Shown here one piece after another: positions 55,610 to 64,000 of a stretch of DNA of 64,000 nucleotides (positions within the stretch are counted from its first letter, which is position 1; every line of letters starts with the position of its first letter). This DNA comes from Enchytraeus crypticus (lineage: Eukaryota; Annelida; Clitellata; Enchytraeida; Enchytraeidae), in the NCBI GenBank assembly GCA_905160935.1, contig CAJHZI010000807.1, forward strand, positions 999,001 to 1,063,000. The letters are read 5' to 3'. The position numbers and the translations under genes were made by a program. The notes below the pieces were generated by a model. The model ran no database searches. It had not been told where the DNA came from and saw only the letters and a program-made list of their open reading frames with translations.

Positions 55610-58418
55610 TAATATATGTAAATGGATATTATGTTTTGTTTTTGCTTTAATAAATAATTGCAGCTGAATAAAAACTTTTTTCATCACTATGTAAAATTTT
55701 GTGAAAAATACCAAATAATTATTTTCGCTAGGGAGTTATTTTTGTGGAAACATTTTATTGGATGCATTTTAAAGGATATCATTAAGTGATGTACCTGAGA
55801 TAGTTTTACTTGTGTTTAAGCAATATATACTTAAGAAAGAGATGATCTTATTGACATTACTAAGTTTCTGCATTAGCACAACGTAGCCTGGTAATTGATG
55901 CTATTGGATGCTTGAAGCTACCGCTAGAGTAACCAAGTAGTAGTCTACTGCAGAACTTGTATTGCTCTAGGCTAGTGTTATTTGGAGTCTGAGCGGTTAT
56001 GGAATAAAGGGAGTTGGATAGGGACTGTTATTCTATTGCAGCTCTTGAATTTGATATCTTCATTATGGAATTGGCTTTTTGTAACAGTTGGATTGGAAGA
56101 ACTGCCTGATATCTAGAAGGGGCAATTTTTCAAAATGATTTATTCAGTGTTCCCATGAGAGGACTTAGGATGTATGCCATTCTTCTGGCATACCGGATAC
56201 ACAGACGCAACAAAAAATGCTTTATTGCATAGTATGCATAGTAATGAATATTATAAAGGTCTTTTATTAAATAATATTTCGTGTAACGATAGAACATTTT
56301 GTGATAATCTGGAAGCAGAATAAATTTAATTAAGTTTTTTTAAATAGTTAAGTCTCCGCATATATGGAACAAAATATTGTTCTGCAGATTGATATTGAAG
56401 TTGTGACAATTTTTATCTGTAATTTATACAAATTTTAATCAAGTATTGCACTACACATCATTTTTGCCTATCGTCATCTTATAGCAAAGATATTGTATCT
56501 CTAATAATAACATGGGGTTTGTGCAGAAAGATGTCAACATGTGAAAGTGATGCATTAGGATCTTGTGGTAGATTAGCTTTTCACAGAGTTGAGTATAGTG
56601 TAAAATAGCTTAGAGTTTTTTGAAAGTGTATCTTTTTGCTTAGTTTTACTTGCAAGCCACGTATGTGTATACTGTATGATTGTTTTTGCAGAATCATCCG
56701 GAAGCATTGTAATGTTAGGGTTTTCGTTGGAAAAAGATTTAACAAATACTGCAGCCGTGTAATAAGTTTATTAATTAAATCTTTTACTTACTTGTATGTA
56801 ACTTAAATAAAAATCCTTAGTTCTTAATGTTAGTTTTGGTACATATGGCTAATTCTGTGTCAGGAAAATGAAGGTCTCTTCAACTGTTAAGATTATATGC
56901 TTCCATGCTGTAGGCCAATAAATTCAATGTCTACTTGACTTTAGATAATCTATCCACAGAATAGAATAATGAAAATTGAAAGTAGTGCTTATAACTGTTA
57001 ATGTAAAAAACGGATTTTACTAGCGAAACGATTTCAAGATTGCAAAATTTGCCAGTGATAGAGAGTGATCATTCCTAGACTACATTACATAGTGATACTG
57101 GTACCTGTAAAGACTCATTTAACAGGAAAAGATATGGTAATACTTTTTTCGGTTAGTGATCAATAATGCGACACTCTTTTCTGCCAAAGATTTCTGCATG
57201 CAGGTTCTTATTTAAAGTAGTTATTTTAAATGGACTCAAATAACCCATTGTGAAATTTGTGATATGTACCATGTGGTACATTTGTCTATAAAACTCGAAT
57301 CATTTAATCATTTAATCGCAGTTTCGTTTAATTTGCCTGTTGTTGTTGTTATTGCAGGCGTCCCGTCAGAGTGTCAGCAGTCGGGGCCGGTGTACGAGGG
57401 GCCCGGGGCAGATAAAGACAAATGTCTGCTGAAGCTGCCCAAGTTGAGTAGATACCAGTACGATGCTGTGCAGAAAGCGAAAAAGTATGCAGCAGAGCAG
57501 GGCATCAAGATGGCGCTGCTCAAGCAGACTATTGTGCAGCAGCAGCAGGTTTAAAATTGGTTCTTCGGTCTGTTTAGCTTCTGTTACATTATCTCCCTCT
57601 CACTTTAGTGCACTGCTAAGTGGCAGGTTCAAGGTACATATTCATAGTCAAAGTCTCGCTCCATAAAAGCACTCCTTAGATCAACAAGTTAATTCCATCA
57701 CGAAGTCTAAGCCATATCCATACCTTATGTAGCATATAGCTACATCTGTTACATAATCGTTAAGTAAAACGATCATTAGGAGTGCCCAACCAGAACTAGC
57801 ATCCAATGAGACAGGTAAGATGCTGATCCAGATGTAAATTAGATTCTAGTTAGAAAAAGTATGTGTAAATAATAGTCAGTCTAATCTTATAATATGAAGA
57901 GGAGGAGTTACTTGTCAGTTGCTCTTTGAAGCAGTCCCAATGCACGTTAGTAGAAAGATTCTGTTGAACAGTTGCAAATCCTCTACTCGTAGAGTGTCGC
58001 TCCAGAGCCAATTTGTCTTTGTTACTGATGGTTTTTCGCTCTGTAGAGATCTAACATAACCTTCTCTTGCTAATTCTTTTTTCACTTTAGTCTAATTGTC
58101 TAAAATATCCAAACTTTTGTTCTCTGTAGCTGTGTATCATTTTTGGAAGAGGCTTCCTGAACCAAGTTTCATTTTGCTTTGAATCTAGAAACCGTTTCCA
58201 AAATAGTTTCTATTTTACATTTTTAGTGTGTATTGAGACCGTCTAACTAGCAACATCATCTGATGTTGTTTGACTAAATATATTATGAAATTATTAATTT
58301 ATGTTGCAGCAAATGCATAATGCACATACATCTGTACAGAAGCAGCAGGCTTTTGCACTCATGTGCAGGTGAGTTGATTCTAGTTTACTGATAATTATAT
58401 AATAGTGAGGAAGTCTAA

Positions 58419-58466
<48 letters not shown>

Positions 58467-61400
58467 CGTATAACATAATATAATGTTATAATAGCTCTAA
58501 ATATTGGCGTTTTAAATATTTGTTAAATTGATATGTGTTACACATCTGAAACATTATATGCGCATTCTTAGATATTTCTTGGTATTTTTACTAAATGCAT
58601 TCTTATGTCATTTGAAAATGGACTTGGGGAAGGATTTCTAACTTGGAAGAGAGATGGAGGTCGTAAGTGTAGAAATTAAAATATGGAAGCAAATTCTAAT
58701 CAGAATTGCTCCATGGATTCCGTGGAATCAGAATCAGAAAGTATGAAAGAATGTGTAGTGAGACTCTAAATTGAGAAATTTGATGTTATGGTTATTATTG
58801 TAGTGTGGTATTAATATGCATACTGAATATTAATAATGTCTGAACGTGAAATCTGCGTGTCTGTCTATTGAATGTAGTATTATAGTGTAGTAGTATAATA
58901 TATTATAGTAATATACTATAATACTATTGCATGTAGTATTATGTATTTAGGAATTTATGATGAATTTTGTTAATGACAATCAATGTATAGAACTGAACAC
59001 AGTCTTAAAACATCGACTTCAGGAATTAATGCTGATGGCTTAAATTTCTGAAATGCTTCCTAATAGTAAACAGTCAGACTGTATAAACAGCCAGACTGTA
59101 TAAATAGTCAGACTGTATAAACAGTCAGACTCTATAAACAGTCTGACTGTTTGTACAGTCTGACTGTTTATACAGTCAGACTGTATAAATAGTCAGACTG
59201 TATAAACAGGCTGTATAAATAATCAGACTGTATAAACAGTTAGACTGTATAAACAGTCAGGCTGTATAAATAGTCGGGCTGTATAAACAGTCAGACTATA
59301 TAAATAGTCAGGTTGTATAAACAGTCAGACTGTATAAATAGTCAGACTGTATAAACAGTCAGACTGCATAAACAGTCAGACTGTATAAGCAGTCAGACTG
59401 TATAAACAGTCAGACTGTATAAATAGTCAGGCTGTATAAATAGTCAGACTGTATAAACAGTCAGACTGTATAAATAGTCAGGCTGTATAAACAGTCAGAC
59501 TGTATAAACAGTCGGACAGTATAAACAGTCGGACAGTATAAACAGTCAGACTGTATAAACCAAAACAGTAACGACTTTACCTGATTATAAATTTTGTAAT
59601 ATTTACTGTACAGGATTTATGTGGGCAGCATAAACTTTGAGATAAAAGAGGACATGGTGAAGCAAGCCTTCCTTCCATTTGGCCCAATCAAGAGCATCAG
59701 CATGCCGTACGACAACGTGATAAAGAAACACAAGGGTTTTGCATTCATTGAGTACGACATACCTGAGGCGGCTTCATTAGCGGTAGAACAGATGAATGGG
59801 GTGCTCATTAGTGGCTACAGCATAAAGGTTCGTTCTTCTTGTAGTTAAGATGAGGTACATATAAAATGAACTTAAAAGTTTGTACATATTTTCATATTGC
59901 AAAGTCAGTACTAATAACCTATAAGAGACAATTTGCAGAATTTGAACTGATAACATTCTGGCTATGAGGCAAGTCTGCCATTCAATCAGCCATCCAACAT
60001 ATGCCACAAGTAGTGGATATAAGAAGTAGATTTAGGATTTATTCTGACTAAATATTTATTATGACAAATAAATATTTAAAGTCTGCTTATTGTGACACAT
60101 CACTATTAAGGGTTCTTGTAAGTTCTAAGTAATTGTAACGGTTCTCTAGAGCCTTTGGTTTACGATCTCTTCGATACACATGATGTTATCAAGCTCGATG
60201 TTGTTTAGAGTGCTCAATGTTGTGTAACACCGCAGTAGGACTCTAATCGTTGTTGTTGCGATATCTTTATTAAGAAATGTAAGCAGAAGATACTTCGTTA
60301 GATTCCATCATTCAACACTCTTGAATACTCCTATCTAAGCTTTATCATTTTTATGTTATTGATAAACTCATTAAATAAATAAAATCAACGTTTTAATGTG
60401 CATGATTTGATTCTGATTAATTGTAAAGAATATATTAATTGTAAAATCTGTTTGATGCTACATGCGTTGATTACACTTTGAACTGTTGATTTGTCTGCTT
60501 TCACAATTGTTTGTCTGTGTTTGAAGTCTTTTAAATAAACATGTGTACTACTAAAGAATTGTTAGATTATTTTTCTATATATTGCTGTGCATGTCCAGGT
60601 TGGTCGCCCCAGCAACATGCCTCAGGCGCAGCCTCTTATAAATCAGATCATGGAAGATGCCAAGTCCTACAACAGGATTTATGTCGGATCTGTGCACGAG
60701 GATCTCAAAGAAGAGGATGTCAAGAGGTTTGCTGCTTCACTGGGCTTTTTAACTCCAATATCTTGTTTAAGGTCTTATAGACTTTGGTTAAGACTGATAG
60801 GATTACTTAGATTAATGTTAGTTTTCAATAGTATTAAAGGTATCAAAATGCTTCAAATTCCATCGTATTATTTCTTATCAAAATACACAAACCAATGCTC
60901 AGTATATTGTACGTTGAAAGTAAAATGAATGCTTTTAGTAGATTTAGGCAATTATTTTAAATATTTCATCGTAATATGGTGATTTTGTTCTTTAATGTTT
61001 ATGGGCTACTTTCAGAAATTATGACTACATCTATTTGCCATATCAGCGGATTTTCAAGGGCCTTTTATCGATACCTGAAATGTCTTAGTCAGTATTGTAC
61101 AGGAAATGTCACTGTTGAGGCTACGCTATACATCTCTGTAATATATTGTTATGCGATTTGTGTTGCAGTGTTTTTGGAGCCTTTGGTAACATTTTGTCCT
61201 GTAAATTGGCAACAGATCCTATGAAACCCAGCAAACACAGGTAAACTTGTGACTATTGATGATATGTAGGAAGTCGAATTAGTGAGATTGTTAATGTTAA
61301 CGGTAATATTAAATAATAAATTATAGAAAATTTGGAAATATACAAATTGTATTTTAAAAATATATATATATATATATAAATTCAAAATTTGGAGTCTAAA

Positions 61401-64000
61401 AATAAATAAAAATATGAATATATAAATAGAAATATGTGTTAATAGGATATAAATATTGAAATAGAATTAAAATAAATATCTAAATTATACAAATATAGTA
61501 TATGAAACAATTTGAAAGGTTATTTCAGTGGAGGAACTTAAGTAATATTATATTATTGAAATATATTGCTTTTCTAAGTATAATTAAGTGTCATAATTGC
61601 ATCATTGATTAATAGACTTTGTGTTAATGGATACGGTAGTACTTAGAATATATAATTTTGCTACTTTGCTGCTTATCGTTTTCGAGTGAGGAAACTTACA
61701 TTAACAGTAGCTTTACCAGCTTTTGGCTTTTTTATATAGATCCTATTGGTGTCACAGTACATCATTCATCCTACAAAAAGAAATTTCCTATTAAATTTAT
61801 ATTGTTGATGACTTAACTCCTCTTAGTTGTGGTTAGTAACAACAACGTTTATTACTTTTTCAAAATTTGTCTAGTATATTTTGTTGATTAGTAAATTTTA
61901 CAATTGGTTGGCTAGTTATTGTGTCATTGATTGGTAAACGGGGCTAATTCATGGAATATAGAGGACACTATTACATTGAAATGATACTGGCCAGAACAGA
62001 ATAAAACTTTTGCTGCCACTGAATGATTTGATTGATTGATTGATTGATTATAGAGGATACTGCTACATTGATTATGAGACCAGTCAGAACTGCAATGACG
62101 CTGTGGCCGCCATGAACCTGTTTGATCTCGGTGGATTGTATCTGAGAGTTGGAAGGGTAGGCTGTTTTTGGCTGTTTTCGATAATGTTCTTAAATATGTA
62201 ACAAATATATAACATTGTCCTATAATATTCTTTAGTGTATAAAAATAATTCTGTATTTCATAAAACGTTTTTATCTCATGTGTATGAAGCATTTTGTTAG
62301 TTATATTTATTTTTTAAACTGTCTAATATTTTTGTGCAATGTTTAGATTTTTTATGTGGATGCCTATAATCTGCTTTATATGAAATGTATTTATTTATTT
62401 ATGTATTTAAACATGTTATGTTTAATTATGTAATTTTGTTAATTAATTATGTTAATTATGTTAATTATGTATTAATAGTTGTTGTATGTTAATTATGTAA
62501 TAATATTAATTAAGTAAAAAATATGTATTTAAACAGTTACGGAAGCCATTTTGTGAAGAGCTAGAAAGCTAGGTTAAACTTTTAGTGTTTGTCGAGAGAT
62601 GATATCGGGATTTGAACTACTGTCGTTCATTCACTTTTTATGTTTTCTGTTTACTGGCACAGTTTGTTATATGAATATATGGTACTTAATTGGTCACCAA
62701 ATCATTATGGTAGTATTTTATATATCAAAATTGAAAGATTTAATCCTACTACACTGGTGTGACTAGCTATATAGTTTGTACTAGCCTTTTATGTGCTCAC
62801 TTAATTGATCGCTATATAGCTTTTTAGGGTGTGGAAAGCGCACCATTTCAATGTTACTACATTAGATGAGCTGAATGTAGTCCAATGCTTTTAGGAGTCA
62901 ATGGATGACTATTGACCCTGCCATCCTGTAAGTTACAGATTCCTGCTTACTCCACAATCAGCTATGCTTACAGACCTTTCTGTGCAAACCAGTCGATAGT
63001 CGCATGAAACATTATCTGCATCTAATTGGCTCTTAACGTATCTATTAGACTTCAGCTGTGTATTAAAATAACAGTGTTCAGGAAGAGAGAAGAGAGAAAT
63101 ATGTTTATTACATCGGAGCACAGCATATACCATACAAAATGAAAACAAGCACACAAAAATAATCAAATTGAATAAAAAGCAAAATAATATAAAAAAATGT
63201 GAAAAAGGGAAAAATAGCATCAATCAAACAAATGTTGACTGTATTTGTAGTGAACCAGTTAGCGAATGCTGCGATTGTGACGTCCCTGACATTGCCTTAT
63301 GGCGAAGAACCGGACGTTAAATTCTTATTGATTGATTGATTGTTTGTAGGCTGTGGCTCCACCCAACGTCATGCAGATGTTTATAACACCAGGAGCCATG
63401 CCCACAGCCTCCGCCATTGCTGCTGCTGCCATCACCGCTAAGATACAGGCGCTCGAAGCTGTCGGTGAAACTGTAAGCTCTTTCTTCTTTTTTTGTTGTC
63501 ATCTGTATGTTCTCATCACTTAGTCATACTTAATTGAACTATAAGGCGCGCTTTCAATAGACTTAAGTAATTCTTAAATGATTGTATCATTAGGAATTTC
63601 TGAACTTGTATATTTTAGATGTTATATTTTAGATATTTATATAGATTAGATTTTATTTTGATTTTAGATATTTGCTGTTATGATCGTTATGCATCTGGAA
63701 TAGTGTCGTAATATTGTCGTAATATTGTCGTAGTGAACGAATTTATTTGTACAGGTTTCATTGAAAACTGTTAAAATACAAAGGTTTTTAACTGTTTTAA
63801 TTAAATAACATTATTATAGTCATTTTTGCTAATAATTTCTCTACTTTGGTGTAGAAAAATGTGACGATTTTGATGTCTTCTATTCAATGCTTCAGTTAAT
63901 GTTTGGTAGTTTCACGAGCTCATCATAAATTGATATCCATACAGTTTAGTGCATTGAATTGAGTCACGCGACTACTGCAGGATTCGCTGTAAGTGATCTA
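53860..64000 (+). CDS. PUF60: Poly(U)-binding splicing factor PUF60 / half pint, 5' part, runs off the right edge
   Basis: Exons on the plus strand: 53860-53887 (tentative start), 57358-57548, 58310-58368, 59614-59827, 60599-60726, 61169-61240, 62054-62156, 63350-63472; phases agree throughout. The joined reading gives the leader helix ([20 protein letters not shown]), RRM1 (RNP2 IYVGSI, RNP1 KGFAFIEY), the linker [17 protein letters not shown]2 (IYVGSV, GYCYIDY) and the Ala-rich [20 protein letters not shown] segment. The third, UHM-type RRM must lie beyond 64000. PUF60 binds pyrimidine tracts with U2AF and helps 3' splice-site recognition in the nucleus; the fly orthologue is half pint. RRM2's RNP1 has Cys-Tyr where most relatives have Gly-Phe. 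The identity is certain from the RRM pair plus linker; only the first exon is doubtful. Confidence 0.93.
53888..57357 (+). other. Presumed first PUF60 intron
   Basis: 3.5 kb of AT-rich DNA without recognisable exons or mobile elements; a short AT tract lies at 55580-55612. Its limits depend on the tentative first exon. Confidence 0.4.
57358..57548 (+). CDS. PUF60: PUF60 exon: N-terminal helical leader
   Basis: 191 nt. Reads [16 protein letters not shown], then [20 protein letters not shown] and the run [18 protein letters not shown], the family segment before RRM1. The donor is GTTTAA, another GTTT-type site as at other junctions here. Confidence 0.93.
57600..57722 (-). repeat. Rep-B copy, best preserved tail
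   Basis: TTAGTGCACTGCTAAGTGGC then CACTCCTTAGATCAACAAGT. Its end matches the 3' tail of LINE-A. In a PUF60 intron, 52 nt from an exon. Confidence 0.65.
58310..58368 (+). CDS. PUF60: PUF60 exon: short [11 protein letters not shown] exon
   Basis: 59 nt, phase 0 in and phase 2 out, encoding [19 protein letters not shown] plus a split Arg; matches the conserved R/Q-AL-x-MCR just before RRM1. The donor is GTGAGT. Confidence 0.9.
58424..58464. repeat. (AT)n microsatellite
   Basis: In a PUF60 intron, about 55 nt after the short exon. Confidence 0.95.
59066..59562. repeat. 17-bp minisatellite with internal inversion, next to the PUF60 RRM1 exon
   Basis: About thirty units of CAGTCAGACTGTATAAA; units at 59135-59175 are inverted (CAGTCTGACTGTTTATA). 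Ends about 50 nt before the exon acceptor. Confidence 0.9.
59614..59827 (+). CDS. PUF60: PUF60 exon: RRM1
   Basis: 214 nt, a complete RRM1 from [15 protein letters not shown] to GYSIK, with FGPIKSISM and HKGFAFIEY. The acceptor TGTACAG is only about 50 nt after the end of a 17-bp minisatellite. Confidence 0.95.
59925..60005 (-). mobile_element. tRNA-like SINE remnant in a PUF60 intron
   Basis: Minus strand: GGCTGATTGAATGGCAGACT (box A) and AGTTCAAATTCTGC (box B) at tRNA-like spacing; no body recognised. Confidence 0.4.
60188..60256 (+). repeat. Rep-D fragment, diverged
   Basis: GCTCGATGTTG...GCTCAATGTTGTGTAACACC...GGACTCTAATCGTTGTTGTT. Confidence 0.5.
60599..60726 (+). CDS. PUF60: PUF60 exon: inter-RRM linker and start of RRM2
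   Basis: 128 nt. [20 protein letters not shown] is the near-invariant PUF60 linker; the exon ends [17 protein letters not shown] in phase 2 with GTTTGC as donor. Confidence 0.94.
61169..61240 (+). CDS. PUF60: PUF60 exon: RRM2 middle
   Basis: 72 nt, encoding [19 protein letters not shown] and PSKH; fits the family VFEAFGKI...DP...KHKG block. Acceptor TGTTGCAG, donor GTAAAC. Confidence 0.93.
61677..61726 (+). mobile_element. SINE-A tail fragment
   Basis: CGTTTTCGAGTGAGGAAACT to AGCTTTACCAGCTTTT only. In a PUF60 intron. Confidence 0.65.
61957..62027 (+). pseudogene. Decayed tandem copy of the PUF60 RRM2-end exon start
   Basis: ATAGAGGACACTATTACATT...GCTGCCACTGAATG aligns over about 70 nt with the acceptor and exon start at 62050-62122 (ATAGAGGATACTGCTACATT...GTGGCCGCCATGAAC), roughly two thirds identical by eye. 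The copy has an indel and a TAA in frame, so it cannot serve as an alternative exon. Confidence 0.65.
62054..62156 (+). CDS. PUF60: PUF60 exon: RRM2 end
   Basis: 103 nt, encoding [20 protein letters not shown] and [14 protein letters not shown]. The acceptor TTATAG is preceded by (GATT)n rather than a pyrimidine tract. A decayed copy of the acceptor and the first 65-70 nt lies directly upstream. Confidence 0.93.
62570..62632 (-). mobile_element. Very old SINE-A-like remnant
   Basis: GCTAGGTTAAAC...CGAGAGATGATATCGGGATTTGAACTAC follows the order of SINE-A (tail, body, box B) but is heavily decayed. Confidence 0.35.
63255..63341 (+). repeat. Rep-E copy ending in (ATTG)n at the PUF60 exon acceptor
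   Basis: GACGTCCCTGACATTGCCTT...CCGGACGTTAAATTCTTATT followed by GATTGATTGATTG; reversed relatives at 340-390 and 35740-35815 share AATCAATCAATA(A/G)AGATTTAACGTT(C/A)GGTT. Confidence 0.55.
63350..63472 (+). CDS. PUF60: PUF60 exon: Ala-rich linker after RRM2
   Basis: 123 nt, 41 residues, phase 0 at both ends: [18 protein letters not shown] then [20 protein letters not shown]. Matches the linker between RRM2 and the UHM. The acceptor abuts the ATTG tail of a repeat copy. Confidence 0.93.

Noticed and set aside
59066..59562. CRISPR-like regular array
   Set aside because: Units are contiguous 17-bp repeats with no unique spacers, in an animal intron.
60727..60790. Continuation of the PUF60 frame into the intron ([18 protein letters not shown])
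   Set aside because: It vaguely resembles the next exon ([11 protein letters not shown]), but nucleotide alignment by eye is poor and the spliced version fits the family far better.

Overview
The window is intron-rich, AT-rich animal nuclear DNA. Introns are GT-AG, and intergenic and intronic space is filled with tRNA-derived SINEs, broken non-LTR retrotransposons, cut-and-paste DNA transposon remnants, (AT)n microsatellites and minisatellites. The protein families and repeat style fit an invertebrate, probably an arthropod with a large genome, but no marker fixes the species. No bacterial or viral genes, CRISPR arrays or functional RNA genes were seen.

Three protein-coding genes are supported by exon-by-exon reading with matching splice phases. 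(1) Minus strand, 13233 to 4148: a complete calcium-independent phospholipase A2-gamma / PNPLA8 gene. It has 8 coding exons that join to 2967 nt (988 aa), a mitochondrial-type N-terminus, the DGGGTRG oxyanion motif, the GVSTG serine motif and the DGG aspartate motif. (2) Minus strand, 40121 to 24256: a Polycomb-group RING finger gene of the PCGF / Posterior sex combs / Su(z)2 type. It has 9 coding exons that join to 7260 nt (2419 aa): a C3HC4 RING, a RAWUL-type region, and one giant 6.6-kb last exon encoding a Ser/Thr-rich tail. (3) Plus strand, from about 53860 beyond the right edge: the 5' part of a PUF60 / half-pint splicing factor gene, with two RRMs; it is cut off by the window end.

Layout: 1-4100 is intergenic with an internally deleted Tc1/mariner element; 4148-13233 is PNPLA8; 13234-24255 is a repeat-rich spacer (LINEs, a 42-bp minisatellite, a nested hAT-like insertion); 24256-40121 is the PCGF gene, with another mariner derivative, a 5S-like fragment and a minisatellite in its introns; 40122-53859 is a spacer with (AT)n tracts, a piggyBac-like element, a second mariner derivative and two LINEs; 53860-64000 is PUF60.

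The most unusual signal is a recurring one. At four exon-intron junctions of PNPLA8 and one of PUF60, the junction itself (splice site plus about 30-70 nt of exon) is tandemly duplicated inside the adjacent intron. The most extreme case is a seven-copy array of the acceptor plus the exon start that encodes the catalytic aspartate. This leaves chains of decoy splice sites. The genes share no obvious pathway (mitochondrial lipid metabolism, chromatin silencing, splicing) and are neighbours only.
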